This document shows positions 15,085 through 25,019 of a DNA stretch of 34,978 nt, in pieces. This DNA comes from Pseudomonas sivasensis. Its GTDB lineage: Bacteria; Pseudomonadota; Gammaproteobacteria; Pseudomonadales; Pseudomonadaceae. Position numbers and translations under genes: made by a program. A model generated the notes under the pieces. That model saw only the letters and a program-made list of their open reading frames with translations, was not told the origin of the DNA and did not search any database. Location of the stretch: positions 1-34,978 of the forward strand of contig NZ_JAAOWU010000030.1 in assembly GCF_013778505.1 (NCBI RefSeq), in the 5' to 3' direction. How positions within the stretch are numbered: the first letter of the stretch is position 1; each line of letters begins with the position of its first letter.

Positions 15085-17378
15085 GGCACAAACTCCACCC
15101 GCAACCCCCGACTTGTGCTGCGTCCTTGATCATCACTGACCCGCAACCGATATTCCCCTGACTTGCCCGGCCTCCAGTTCAGCGTGGCTTGCGGCGGGCC
15201 TTGGCCGATCAAGGTTTGATCAGCGAACCAGTACAGCGTCGCCGCATCGCTGGCCGCATTCGCGTTCAGCGGGATGCTTTCCTGGGGTTGAGACAGGCGC
15301 AGTTGGTAGCTCACCTGAGTCAGTGGCGAGCGAATCTGCGGCGCTTCGCTCTGGTCGGTGATGCGGTTGGGTTGGCAGTTTTTTATCACGTTGGGCGGGG
15401 TTCGGCGGGGCAGGCCGGCTGCTCGGTACAGGCGTTGAACGTCGCTGGGCCAGAACTCGAATATGTCCTCTCGTGTGTATTGCGGATCGAACGGCGGGCA
15501 CGCGGCTTTGCCGGTGCGGGTGTCGATCAGCACCGGGCGGTGCAGGTTGGAAACACGGATCGGCGAGACGCCGGGGATGTACCAGGTCTTGCGGGTTTGC
15601 GGGCACCAGCGGTTGGGCAGCTCACCGGAGGCAGCGCAGACATCAATGCGCACCAGCCCCGCAGGCGGCTTGTCGGCTTTGATCGCGACGTTGGGTAATG
15701 CCAGGGGCAAAGCGTCAGCAATGCGGAAGAATAGCGGCGCGGCGGTCTTGGCACCAATAAACGCTGGATTTGGCCGACCATCGAAGTTACCCACCCACAC
15801 CACCAACACATACGGGCCGACCAGTCCGGCGCTCCACGCATCGTGAAAACCCCATGACGTACCGGTTTTCCAGGCGGTTCGCCAATGGCGGCCGGGCAGG
15901 CCATCTGGGCGCGGGTTGCGGCGCAGCATGTCGCGCACCATAAACGCGGCCTGCGGGCTGAGCAGTTGTGCGCCGGTGGTTTGCGGCTGTTGCTGCAAGT
16001 AGCGCAACGGCCGTAAATGCCCGTCTCCCGCCAACATCACATACAGCCGCGCCAGCTCCTCCGGGGTCATCTCGCCGCCACCCAGTGCCAGGGCCAGGCC
16101 GTAATGGCTTTCGTCGCGTAGGCCTTTGATGCCGGCGCGTTGCAGCAAGCCGTATAGAGAAGGCGACTTGACCTGGCTGGCCAGCCACACGGCGGGGATA
16201 TTACGACTACGGATCAACGCATCCCGGGCCGTCAGTGGGCCGACAAAACTGCCGTCGAAGTTTTCCGGTTGGAAGTAGCCGAAGTTACTCGGTAAGTCCT
16301 TGAGGATGCTCATGGGGTGGATCACCCCTTGGTCCAGCGCCAGCCCATAGAGAAACGGTTTGAGCGTAGACCCCGGCGAGCGCCGTGACAGCACACCATT
16401 GACCTGTCCATGGATGTCTGTGGATAAGTAGTCCGCTGAGCCCACCAGCGCCTTGACGCTCTGATCGCGGCTGTCGATCAGGATCGCGGTGGCGTTCTCA
16501 ACCCCGGTGCTGCGCCGTTCGGCGATAAACCCGGTGATCAGACGTTCCAGCAATTGTTGCAAAGGCAGATTGAGCGTGCTGTTCAACTCGTTACCGGCTT
16601 GAGCTGCCAGCAATTGCTCGCTCAAGTGTGGCGCCAAAAAAGGAATCTCCTGGCGGTTGCGCGCTTCCAAGGGCAAGTCCAGCAAACTGTCATTACGCGG
16701 GTCTTGTGGATAAGTCTCGCGCCAATCAGCCATCAAGCGCAGCCGGGCGTTTTGCAGCGAAGGCCCGAAGCGTGCTCGACGGCCGGGCTGTTGGGGGATT
16801 ACCGCCAATGCCAACGCTTCGGACAGCGACAAGTGCGCCGCCGCCTTGCCAAAGTAGATGCGACTGGCCGCTTCGGCGCCTTCGATATTGCCGCCCATGG
16901 GCGCCAGGTTCAGGTACGCCTCAAGGATGTCGTGCTTGCTGTAGCGCGCTTCCAGCCACAGCGCCAACGCCATCTGCTGCAATTTTCCGGGCACTTGGCG
17001 GGTGTTGAGATCCCACAGGCGCCGCGCCAGTTGCATGCTCAACGTCGAGCCGCCTTGGCGCTGGCCTCCGCTGTAGGTGGCCATGGCCGCCCGCAGCAAC
17101 GCCGGGGGATTGATCCCCGGGTGCCAGTAGAAATTGCGGTCTTCCTTGAGCAGCAGCGCCTCAATCAATGAAGGTGAAATGCGCTCCAGTGGTAGCCATA
17201 GGCGATATTGACCGTCCTGGGCCAGCGTCATACGCAACAGCGAGCCGTCGTCGGCCAATACGACCCTGGAGGAGGTAATGGCCTGTTCCAGCGGCGCATG
17301 GGGCCAAAGCCGCACGCCGGCCAGTAACGCCGCAGCTGCCAGCAGCGGCGTCAGGCGTTTAAGGCTTGGTAATTTCAA
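15081..17378 (-). CDS. pbpC: Penicillin-binding protein 1C
   Basis: A 765-residue bifunctional peptidoglycan synthase of the class A PBP1C type, anchored by an N-terminal hydrophobic segment (about 10-22) and acting in the periplasm. The glycosyltransferase 51 domain (about 50-220) shows E79-D80 in LLKEDRNFYWHPG and QGGSTLSMQLAR (108-119). The transpeptidase domain (about 290-560) shows the SxxK nucleophile S337-T-L-K340 in SPGSTLKPF, S391-R-N393 and KTGTS at 504-508, so all penicillin-binding motifs are intact. A C-terminal beta-sandwich BiPBP_C domain (about 670-765) follows. It overlaps the end of the alpha-2-macroglobulin gene by 20 bp, indicating translational coupling. The length matches the family. 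Confidence 0.95.
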   Translation of the reverse strand: MKLPSLKRLTPLLAAAALLAGVRLWPHAPLEQAITSSRVVLADDGSLLRMTLAQDGQYRLWLPLERISPSLIEALLLKEDRNFYWHPGINPPALLRAAMATYSGGQRQGGSTLSMQLARRLWDLNTRQVPGKLQQMALALWLEARYSKHDILEAYLNLAPMGGNIEGAEAASRIYFGKAAAHLSLSEALALAVIPQQPGRRARFGPSLQNARLRLMADWRETYPQDPRNDSLLDLPLEARNRQEIPFLAPHLSEQLLAAQAGNELNSTLNLPLQQLLERLITGFIAERRSTGVENATAILIDSRDQSVKALVGSADYLSTDIHGQVNGVLSRRSPGSTLKPFLYGLALDQGVIHPMSILKDLPSNFGYFQPENFDGSFVGPLTARDALIRSRNIPAVWLASQVKSPSLYGLLQRAGIKGLRDESHYGLALALGGGEMTPEELARLYVMLAGDGHLRPLRYLQQQPQTTGAQLLSPQAAFMVRDMLRRNPRPDGLPGRHWRTAWKTGTSWGFHDAWSAGLVGPYVLVVWVGNFDGRPNPAFIGAKTAAPLFFRIADALPLALPNVAIKADKPPAGLVRIDVCAASGELPNRWCPQTRKTWYIPGVSPIRVSNLHRPVLIDTRTGKAACPPFDPQYTREDIFEFWPSDVQRLYRAAGLPRRTPPNVIKNCQPNRITDQSEAPQIRSPLTQVSYQLRLSQPQESIPLNANAASDAATLYWFADQTLIGQGPPQATLNWRPGKSGEYRLRVSDDQGRSTSRGLRVEFVP

Positions 17379-20300
17379 GCTGGCCTACTTTGCCGCGTCC
17401 CTGCAGGGTGGTTTCGTACATGCCTTCGGCGTAGGCCGGTGGCGTATTGAACGTCCCTGCGTTGGTGGCGCGTACGCGGTAAACGAAAGTGCCTACATCA
17501 CGTAGCGCAGTGCCGTACAACACCACCCGATCATCCCGCACATCCACGTAGTCTGGCTGCCAGTTGCTCAGCTCGGTTTCGCCGATGGGGGCCTGCCAGG
17601 TGTCAGCTTCTTCTTCGCTGGCTTCTACGTACTCGGATTCTTCGCCTTCGCTTTCCTCGCTGCTCGCGGCTTCCGGCTCTGGAGGCAAGTTATACACAGG
17701 CTCGACACCGCCGGGCAGCAAGTCGACCACGGCCACTTGCTGCACTTGGTCACGGTCGGTAGCCCGTAGGCGCAAGCGCACCAGGAACTCTTCACCCACG
17801 GCTACCTTACTCACCGGCTCGCCTTTGAGGTCGAGGTATTCGTGGATTATTTCCAGGCCGTTGTTGATGGCTTTGAGCTTGGCGCCTTTATCAAAACCGG
17901 CTTCGCTGAGCATGTAGAACGCTGCCGGGCCATCGGATTTTTCCATGACCAGCTTCTGCGTGGCGCGCGGTACGGCGGCGCGCGGTGGCTGGCCGGCCAT
18001 TTCCAGCAATTGTTGCTGTTTATCGCCCAGCCAGGCGGTGGCCTTGAGGGTCATGTCGCTTTGCGCGCGCTGGCCATAGTTGTCCAGGGCGCGCAGCAAC
18101 AATGCCGCCGACAGCGAGTTGTAGCGCTGCTCGTTGAGTCGTTTGCCGAGCTTATCCAGTAGCGCGGTGGGCACGTCATCCATCAGTTCAGGGAAATGGC
18201 GCGCCAGCAGGTGCAAGTGTTCGGCGTCGTGCACCAGCGGGTCGTAGTACAGGCCGTCGCTGTCCCACTTATCCACAAGCGAACGCCACGGGATTTTGCG
18301 GAACAGCGTATCGGCCTGCCGATCCTGCTTGAGCAGTTTGTAGCTGGCAGCCAGGTAGGCGGCGCCCAGGTCGTTCTGCCAGCTGTCCTTGAAGTAACTC
18401 TCGTAGCGCTCGCGGATGTCGCTCAGCGCGCCGCTCACCAGAATCCCCTGACGGCTCAGCAGGTAACTGGCGTAGGCACGGTTGCGCAATTCCGACAGGC
18501 CTTCGCTCGGGCCGTTGGCCAGGTCTGTCAGATACGCGTTGGAACGCACCAGCAGGTCTTCCGGCACCGGCAGCCCGCGCTCCTTGGCTTCGATCAGGAA
18601 ATCAGTGGCGTACAGGCTGGCGTACGGCGCCACGTCAGGGTTGGCTGCCCACAATCCAAAGCCACCGGCCTGGTTTTGACGCTGGCGCAACATGCGGACC
18701 GCGCTGCTGAAGGCTTGTTCAGCCTCGGGTGCGGTGCCGCCCCAGATCAATGCCGGCATGGCCTTGGATACCAATTGCTCGGTGCATGCATAGCCGTAGT
18801 CATCCAGGTAATGCTTGAGGCCGTTGGCCCATACCAGCGGCGAGGCGGCCACGCCCAACTGCACATCACGCAGCTGGCTGAACAGTTCACGTGTGGGCTT
18901 GAGTTCTTTGCTGGCGCTCTCGAAACGGCCCAGGCTCAGAGCGACGCGGTGTTCGCTCAAGGGGCGGATTGACGTGGTTTCCGCCACCTGGATCCGTTTG
19001 CCATCCGGCAGCACCGCGACAAAGCGCAGGTCTGCCGAACCGAGGGTGTCGCCGACTTTGATCTTGAATTCGGCAGTGCCTTCTTTGCGCGGTTGCAGTG
19101 ACAAGGTGCTGCCCTTGTCGCCCTGCACCACGAGGCCGGCGCTGGTCTGCACTTCAAATTTCACATCCGCTGCCGCGTCGAGGTTGCTGAACACCCCGGC
19201 GCTGACGTTGAACACATCCCCCGGCGCCACGAAGGCCGGCACATTGGGCGTGATCACGATCGGCCCGCGCACGTCGGTAGTGGTCTCGCTGACGCCCACG
19301 CTGTCGGTATCCACCGCGACGGCAAACAGGTGCAACTTGCCGTTGAAGCTGTCGGGTACCTGGTAATGCAGCACGGTTTCACCGACCGGCAAATCCACAA
19401 GCCCGGACCACCACGCCACTGGCGGCTGATGTTTGCGTTTGAACGGGTTGAGGTGATTAGCCAAGGCGCCTTCCGTATCGCCTCCAGGCGCCGCCCCACT
19501 GAGCAGGCGGCTGAACTCCGGCAGGATCAGGTCAAGAATCTGACTGGTGCCGACTTCCAGCGCACGCTTCTGGAAGAAGAAACCCAGCGGATCCGGCGTT
19601 TGATAGCGCGCTACTTGCAGGATGCCTTCGTCCACCGCGTAGATTACGGCGCGGCCCGGGCGGTCGGTGTTGACCTTAATGTCGAGGATTTGCCCCGGCT
19701 CGATCTTCGCCGGGCCGTCGACCTTCAGTGCCATGCGCCGCGCGTCCAGGTTGATGCTGAAGGGCACCACACCGTAGGAAAGCGGGCTCATATAAACCTC
19801 GGACGAACCGATGTCCCGCACGAACTGCACGTTGACGTACGCATTGCCCTCAAGGCCCGCAGGCACGCGGATATGTTGCACGCTGTTGGTACTGTCAGCC
19901 TTGAACCACTGCTGGGTGTAAACCTTGTCGCGCTCGATGGTGATCAAGCCCGCGCCGGTGTACGGCGCGCGAATGCTGATGGCGATCTCATCACCGGTGG
20001 CGTAGCTGCGTTTATCCAGGCGCAGTTGCAGCTCGGCGTTACGCTCCAGGGAGCGCGAGGTGTTGCCGCGCCCGGCCACGCTGTAGTCGATCTGGTTGAG
20101 CAGGTTGCCGTTGGCGTCCTTGAGTTGCAGGGTGAAATCCCCTGGCGTACCGGTATTCAGGGTCTGCTTGGCGCCGTCTTTGGTCATCACCAGCGGTGAG
20201 GCCGGTTGGCTGATGTTCTTGATACGTGACTCGTACTTGTAGGTACCGTTGGATTGCTTCACCAGCACCGACACATAACGGTGCTCGACCACTTCGCTGG

Positions 20301-23172
20301 TCAAGCCATCCACCGCAAGCGGTGTGAGGTCTGGCGCGACGGCCAGCCATTGCACTTGGCGTGGGGCGTCCTTAGCGACGTATGACAGCGAATCCTGACT
20401 TTTCACACCCACTAGGTACGGCGCGGACGACACCAGCAACGCACTTTGCGCCGCCACGTTGCGGCCACCTTCAGCCTCGAACACCTGGGTCATCACTTGC
20501 AAACGATAGGTGCTGTTGGCGAAACGTTGCAGGTTGAGGTCGAGCACGGCCTGGCCGTTATCGTCGACGGTGGTTTCGGCCAGGTCTTCGGTGCTGGCGT
20601 CTTCCAGGGAATCATTGAGGCGGAAGCGGTAATCGGGGTAACGGTCGAATGCCGCGAGCGTCGGGCTCAGTGACATTTTTGCAGTAACGCGACGGCCCGA
20701 GGCCGGGGCGCCGAACAGGTGCATGGCGGTGACTTTAGCCACCACTTGGTCCGGGGGAATCCAGCCCTGCACCGGCGTGTCGTGCAGGCTCAAACTGACC
20801 TTCATGCGGTCCGGCTCGAAATCGCGGACTTTGAAGCTGACACTGCCCAGGTCTGTGCGCGTTTGCTTCTGGCCAATCAACTGCAAGGTCGCGGTGTATT
20901 CCCCGGCTGGGGCCACTTCGCTGCTGGGGAAATCAAAGGTTTCAAACCCGCTGGCGGAGAGCTTCAGTGGCTGGCGAATCACTTCCAGACCGCGCGGGTC
21001 GGTGATTTGCAGCTCCACCGGCAGACCTTGCAAGGCGCCTTTCCAGTTGCCGCTGCGCACGATCATGCCCAGGTGGGCGGTTTCGCCGGGTCGGTACAGG
21101 CCGCGGTCGGTAAACAGGTAGGCGCTGAGGCGATCAATCGCACCGTCTTCTTCCAAACCGCCTACATCAAAGCGCGACAAATCCAGCTGCTGGGACTGAC
21201 GGGCGATTGGCAGGAACGATTGGTCATTGCCGCGACTGACCACATACATAAGCGGCGTTTTCTCACGGCGCAGTTCATCCAGCTTGGCGAAATGCACATG
21301 GCCTTCGCCGTCCGTGTGACCGCTGCTCACCGGCAAGCCATTGCGACCGATGATGTCGACTTGCGCGTCGGCCACCGGCGAACCATTACCGATGGACTGC
21401 ACATACACGTCATGACTGCCGTCGCTGGAGCGTTTGGCGATGATGCCGAGGTCGGTCACTACGATAAACCGCAGGTCGCTGGTACTGCTGCGTTCATATT
21501 CGAACGTACGCTCGGCCGGTTCATCCTGTGGGCTCAGCTTGAGCACGAAAATGCCGCGACGGCCGCCGTTGGCGGTGAGGTAGTGGCTCAAATCTACGTT
21601 GTCGTAGACGGTTTTGGCCGGGTCATTGGATGACAGAGGAATGTCCAGAGACTGACGCTCGACCATACGATCGAAGTACTCATTGCCAAAGTTCGGCCGC
21701 GCAAAACTGCCGCTGCTCTGGTCCACCAAGTGTTGCAACTGGTTGGGCAACAGGCGGGCGATTTCCACGTGGGCGCCGGGCACTCCCCTGGCCATGAAGC
21801 CCAGGCGTTTCTCGCCAGTGAGGCTGAGCAGGGCGCCGTCAGACAGGAACTGCAAGGTGCGCGGATACGCCGGCATGCTGACCAGCGACGCCGTAGGATC
21901 CTTCGCCAGATAGCCGCCGATGGCCTCCAGGTTAGCGGGCACGCGTACATACAGCGCACGTCCGGCAGGGGCCTTGAACTTGAAGGCGTGCAGGGTGTTC
22001 AGCGGTTCGACGCTGGGCACGTGGGTCAGGTTGACCTTGGTGCTGCGGGCGAGCAGGGCGTCGTCGATCTCATTGGTGTTATAGGGGCGGGTGTCGTCCT
22101 GGGCTTTTTCCGGCAACAGCCAGGCTTGGACTTTACCGGCGATGGTGTCATCGGCTACAGCGCTGGAACTGCTGAACATCAGCACAGGCTCTGGCTCTGC
22201 GCGTTCGTTATCCACAAAGCTGATTTCGGCGCCCGTAAAGGTCAGGCGATAGCGACCGGGTACGGTGACTTTGGCCACCAACGATGCGGCGCTGGCGTTG
22301 CCGCCATCGCGGGCCTTGATGCCTTCGTCGAGTTTGGCGCTGACCGGGGTGCTTTCCAGCGGGGTGGCCAGGGCTGCGGAGCGTACGTAGGCGTTGAGTT
22401 TTTTCTCGTCGAAGGTGATCTCCGGGCGATTTGGCAATTGGGCGTCGCGGTAGGTCAGGCCTTTGTCGAGGGTCACCGTTACGTGCTTGCGCAGGCTGTC
22501 TTCATCCACGGGGTGGGAAAAATGGAAGGTCGCCACCAGCTGCTTCAGCGTCGGGTTGGATGGATCCTGGTACAACTCGTTGGCGGCCAGGGTGGCGCGG
22601 AACGGTTGGGTGGAGAACTGGGTGCTGTACTGATCCAGCAATACGCCATCTGCCAACAGGTTTCTCTTGGCCAGATCAAGGGTGTAATGGGCGTCGATAG
22701 GCCAGTCTTTCTCCGGCACGAACAACAGGCTACGGTCATCCGCCCAGCGCCAGGTGCCTGCGACCTCGGGCTTTAGGGTAATGCCCTCGGTGACGGGTTT
22801 GCCGATGGCCGCAAGGGGCGCCACGGACTCGGCGAAGCGCACCTGTAAGTTATCCACAACTGGCGTTGGCTGGGTGTAGTCAGTCAGGTTGGGCTTGTGC
22901 AGCGAGTAGCTCGCGGTATGCGGCTGCGGCAGATTGGAATACCAGTGCCAGCCGTAGAAGCCAGCGGCCACGAGCAGTGCTAGCCCGAGCACTCCGGCAC
23001 CCGTCTGACGCGGGTAAGCACGGGCTTTACTCCCAAGTTTTTCCACGCCACGGCCGATAGCACGCAGCCACAGCGGAGGATGCCATTGGCCGAAAACGGC
23101 CCCCACCACGGTCAGAAACACGCCGACAACACGACGGCTGATGGCTTTGAGCGAATCGAACATGGTGAGCAT
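17359..23172 (-). CDS. yfhM: Bacterial alpha-2-macroglobulin (YfhM type)
   Basis: A 1937-residue periplasmic protease-trapping protein attached to the inner membrane. An N-terminal signal anchor lies at about 58-76 (GLALLVAAGFYGWHWY); there is no lipobox, unlike the E. coli lipoprotein. A long series of macroglobulin beta-sandwich domains includes the 'tunnel' segment SAYLFTDRGLYRPGETAHLG. The thioester motif CTEQ (C1463-Q1466) sits in the alpha-helical TED domain and is intact, so it should covalently trap attacking proteases. A receptor-binding-like domain ends the chain, interrupted by a very acidic insert (about 1830-1855, rich in EES/EEA). The family partners PBP1C, whose gene follows with a 20-bp overlap: one traps proteases that breach the envelope, the other repairs wall. 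The start MLTMFDS could instead be the second Met. Confidence 0.93.
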   Translation of the reverse strand: MLTMFDSLKAISRRVVGVFLTVVGAVFGQWHPPLWLRAIGRGVEKLGSKARAYPRQTGAGVLGLALLVAAGFYGWHWYSNLPQPHTASYSLHKPNLTDYTQPTPVVDNLQVRFAESVAPLAAIGKPVTEGITLKPEVAGTWRWADDRSLLFVPEKDWPIDAHYTLDLAKRNLLADGVLLDQYSTQFSTQPFRATLAANELYQDPSNPTLKQLVATFHFSHPVDEDSLRKHVTVTLDKGLTYRDAQLPNRPEITFDEKKLNAYVRSAALATPLESTPVSAKLDEGIKARDGGNASAASLVAKVTVPGRYRLTFTGAEISFVDNERAEPEPVLMFSSSSAVADDTIAGKVQAWLLPEKAQDDTRPYNTNEIDDALLARSTKVNLTHVPSVEPLNTLHAFKFKAPAGRALYVRVPANLEAIGGYLAKDPTASLVSMPAYPRTLQFLSDGALLSLTGEKRLGFMARGVPGAHVEIARLLPNQLQHLVDQSSGSFARPNFGNEYFDRMVERQSLDIPLSSNDPAKTVYDNVDLSHYLTANGGRRGIFVLKLSPQDEPAERTFEYERSSTSDLRFIVVTDLGIIAKRSSDGSHDVYVQSIGNGSPVADAQVDIIGRNGLPVSSGHTDGEGHVHFAKLDELRREKTPLMYVVSRGNDQSFLPIARQSQQLDLSRFDVGGLEEDGAIDRLSAYLFTDRGLYRPGETAHLGMIVRSGNWKGALQGLPVELQITDPRGLEVIRQPLKLSASGFETFDFPSSEVAPAGEYTATLQLIGQKQTRTDLGSVSFKVRDFEPDRMKVSLSLHDTPVQGWIPPDQVVAKVTAMHLFGAPASGRRVTAKMSLSPTLAAFDRYPDYRFRLNDSLEDASTEDLAETTVDDNGQAVLDLNLQRFANSTYRLQVMTQVFEAEGGRNVAAQSALLVSSAPYLVGVKSQDSLSYVAKDAPRQVQWLAVAPDLTPLAVDGLTSEVVEHRYVSVLVKQSNGTYKYESRIKNISQPASPLVMTKDGAKQTLNTGTPGDFTLQLKDANGNLLNQIDYSVAGRGNTSRSLERNAELQLRLDKRSYATGDEIAISIRAPYTGAGLITIERDKVYTQQWFKADSTNSVQHIRVPAGLEGNAYVNVQFVRDIGSSEVYMSPLSYGVVPFSINLDARRMALKVDGPAKIEPGQILDIKVNTDRPGRAVIYAVDEGILQVARYQTPDPLGFFFQKRALEVGTSQILDLILPEFSRLLSGAAPGGDTEGALANHLNPFKRKHQPPVAWWSGLVDLPVGETVLHYQVPDSFNGKLHLFAVAVDTDSVGVSETTTDVRGPIVITPNVPAFVAPGDVFNVSAGVFSNLDAAADVKFEVQTSAGLVVQGDKGSTLSLQPRKEGTAEFKIKVGDTLGSADLRFVAVLPDGKRIQVAETTSIRPLSEHRVALSLGRFESASKELKPTRELFSQLRDVQLGVAASPLVWANGLKHYLDDYGYACTEQLVSKAMPALIWGGTAPEAEQAFSSAVRMLRQRQNQAGGFGLWAANPDVAPYASLYATDFLIEAKERGLPVPEDLLVRSNAYLTDLANGPSEGLSELRNRAYASYLLSRQGILVSGALSDIRERYESYFKDSWQNDLGAAYLAASYKLLKQDRQADTLFRKIPWRSLVDKWDSDGLYYDPLVHDAEHLHLLARHFPELMDDVPTALLDKLGKRLNEQRYNSLSAALLLRALDNYGQRAQSDMTLKATAWLGDKQQQLLEMAGQPPRAAVPRATQKLVMEKSDGPAAFYMLSEAGFDKGAKLKAINNGLEIIHEYLDLKGEPVSKVAVGEEFLVRLRLRATDRDQVQQVAVVDLLPGGVEPVYNLPPEPEAASSEESEGEESEYVEASEEEADTWQAPIGETELSNWQPDYVDVRDDRVVLYGTALRDVGTFVYRVRATNAGTFNTPPAYAEGMYETTLQGRGKVGQLEITKP

Positions 23173-23332
23173 CCCTGGCTAAGTGCGGCGTATCTTACAG
23201 CGTCTTTGATACAAAAGATGACGCCGATACGCCGTATGGCGGGATGTTTATGGGGGGTTAGTGAGCGCCCATGCATGCCAGCGAGCGGTCGACCATGAGG
23301 TTGGCCATGTCCTTCAGGTGTCCGGCGGCTTT

Positions 23333-23422
23333 TGTGGGAGTGGACGAGCTCCCGATGACGGTGGATCAGTCAACATCTTCAGCGACTGACACACCGCCAT
23401 CGGGAGCAAGCCCCCTCCCACA
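23333..23422. repeat. REP pair (REPIN-like) between yfhM and the lipid operon
   Basis: TGTGGGAG...GAGCTCCCGATG on one side and CATCGGGAGCAAGCCCCCTC...CCACA on the other form a long imperfect inverted repeat of the fluorescens-group REP type. The left arm has diverged (GTGGACGAGCTCCC) from the right (GGGGGCTTGCTCCC). Such pairs are moved by RAYT transposases encoded elsewhere. The surrounding gap (23173-23455) shows no gene; a TGTTTATGGGG stretch at 23245 recurs near the second REP pair. Confidence 0.8.
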
Positions 23423-23455
23423 TTTAGCGCTCCATTGGGCTGAGAATGCTGGTGG

Positions 23456-24397
23456 TCAGGTCCACCAGTAGCGTACGAGGTGGAAGAAAATCGGCGCGGC
23501 GAAGCACACCGAATCCAGCCTATCCAGCATGCCGCCGTGGCCTTCGATCATATGCCCCCAATCCTTAACGCCCCGATCCCGCTTGATGGCTGACATGACG
23601 ATCCCACCGGCAAAGCCGAGCAGGTTGATCAGCAAGGCGATCAGGAACGACTGCCACGGGTTGAACGGCGTAGTCCACCACAGCGCGGCGCCGATCAGGG
23701 AGGACAGCAGAATACCGCCGACAAAGCCTTCCACGGTTTTGGACGGTGACAGGTTGGGCGCGATCTTGTGTTTGCCGAACAGCTTGCCGCACACGTACTG
23801 CAACACGTCCGAGAGTTGCACGACGATCACTAGATAGGCGATCAGCAGCAGGTTGCGGCCTTCGTAGCCGGGGATGTCCAACGTCAGCAGGGCCGGGACG
23901 AAAGACACGCAGAACACCGCGATCATCAAGCCCCATTGCACTTTCGAGGCACGTTCGAGGAAGTGTGTGGTGTCGCCGCCCAATGAGGCGAGGATCGGCA
24001 GCAGCAAAAACACGTACACAGGGATGAAGATCGAGAACAGCCCGTACCAGTCCGAATAAATCAGCAGGTATTGCAGCGGCAGGGCGAGGTAGAACGCGGC
24101 CACCAGCGCCGGGTAGTCGCTGCGTCGGGTCGGGGTGAGGGTGAGGAACTCGCGCAGGGCGTAGAAGGACACCGCGTAGAACAACAGAATCACCGCACCG
24201 GTGCCGAGCCAGAAGGCGATACCGATCACCACCACCATCACCCACCAGGCATTGATACGGGCGTTGAGGTTGTCGATCACCGCGTTCGGCGTGCCACGGG
24301 TGCGCAGTTTGAGGATCAGGCCGATCAGTGAGGCGAGCACCAGGATCGCGCCGATTCCGCCGAACAGCATCAGGGTTTGGCTATCCATGTCAGACAT
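23456..24397 (-). CDS. ynbB: CDP-diacylglycerol synthase paralogue (CdsA family, YnbB-like)
   Basis: A 313-residue integral membrane enzyme with about eight hydrophobic segments, expected to convert phosphatidic acid plus CTP to CDP-diacylglycerol. The CDP-diacylglycerol synthase signature is complete near the C-terminus: S269-x2-K272-R273, then K278-D279, H287-G-G289 and D292-R-L-D295. SPSKTVEGFVGG, another family hallmark, lies upstream. It is the last gene of the minus-strand operon and overlaps the plsC-like gene by 8 bp. It is probably a second copy dedicated to this operon, as the housekeeping cdsA normally sits beside dxr and ispU. E. coli YnbB has been reported to feed a special glycolipid (MPIase); whether that holds here is unknown. 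Confidence 0.85.
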   Translation of the reverse strand: MSDMDSQTLMLFGGIGAILVLASLIGLILKLRTRGTPNAVIDNLNARINAWWVMVVVIGIAFWLGTGAVILLFYAVSFYALREFLTLTPTRRSDYPALVAAFYLALPLQYLLIYSDWYGLFSIFIPVYVFLLLPILASLGGDTTHFLERASKVQWGLMIAVFCVSFVPALLTLDIPGYEGRNLLLIAYLVIVVQLSDVLQYVCGKLFGKHKIAPNLSPSKTVEGFVGGILLSSLIGAALWWTTPFNPWQSFLIALLINLLGFAGGIVMSAIKRDRGVKDWGHMIEGHGGMLDRLDSVCFAAPIFFHLVRYWWT

Positions 24398-25010
24398 GCT
24401 CCGGGGCGAGGGCGAGCAGGGCGTCGCGTGTGCGGGCTAGAAATAGCGCCTTGTCTTCACCGTCTTCCAGTTGCAGCGGTGCACCGAAGCTGGTTGTGCA
24501 TAACAACGGCAGCGGCAAAACGCGCCCCTTGGGCATGACCCGGTTGAGGTTGGCGATCCACACGGGGATCAATTCCGCCTGTGGGTAACTTTTTGCCAGG
24601 TGGTACAGGCCGCTTTTGAACGGCAGTAAGCCGTCCTCCGGATTGCGCGTGCCTTCAGGGAAGATGATCAGCGAATCGCCACCCTCCAGGGCAGCGAGCA
24701 TAGGCTGTAGAGGGTTATCCACAGGGTCCTTGCGTTCGCGGTCGATCAGCACACCATTAAACACGCGGTTGATGATGTAACGACGCAGCGCGCTTTTATT
24801 CCAGTAATCACTGCCGGCCACCGGGCGCGTGAATTTGCGCAGGTTTTGCGGTAACGAGGCCCACAGCAGCACAAAGTCGCCGTGGCTGCTGTGGTTGGCG
24901 AAGTAGATGCGTTGCACCGGCACGGGCGCGCAACCCAGCCACAGGCTGCGGGCGCCGGTGACGGTGCGGGCCATGGAGGTAATCAGCGTGGCGACCACAG
25001 GTTCGAACAT
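24390..25010 (-). CDS. 1-acyl-glycerol-3-phosphate acyltransferase family protein (PlsC-like)
   Basis: A 206-residue acyltransferase. The catalytic HX4D motif is NH40SSHGD45, and the substrate-binding motif FPEGTR is at 117-122; both are intact. It should acylate lysophosphatidic acid or a related lyso-lipid at the inner membrane. It is shorter than housekeeping PlsC (about 240-260) and has only a weak N-terminal hydrophobic segment. It overlaps the downstream CdsA-like gene by 8 bp, so its phosphatidic acid product would be the substrate of the next enzyme. It is an addition compared with the E. coli ynbABCD cluster. Confidence 0.85.
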   Translation of the reverse strand: MFEPVVATLITSMARTVTGARSLWLGCAPVPVQRIYFANHSSHGDFVLLWASLPQNLRKFTRPVAGSDYWNKSALRRYIINRVFNGVLIDRERKDPVDNPLQPMLAALEGGDSLIIFPEGTRNPEDGLLPFKSGLYHLAKSYPQAELIPVWIANLNRVMPKGRVLPLPLLCTTSFGAPLQLEDGEDKALFLARTRDALLALAPEHV

Positions 25011-25019
25011 GGGGATTCC

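Noticed and set aside
14549..15136. 195-codon minus-strand frame across the repeat cluster
   Set aside because: It covers both the repeats and the conserved gene at 14704, and its Arg/Cys/Pro-rich product resembles no protein.
21730..22776. 348-codon open frame on the plus strand
   Set aside because: Antisense to the alpha-2-macroglobulin gene, which has intact family motifs; no domain in the shadow product.
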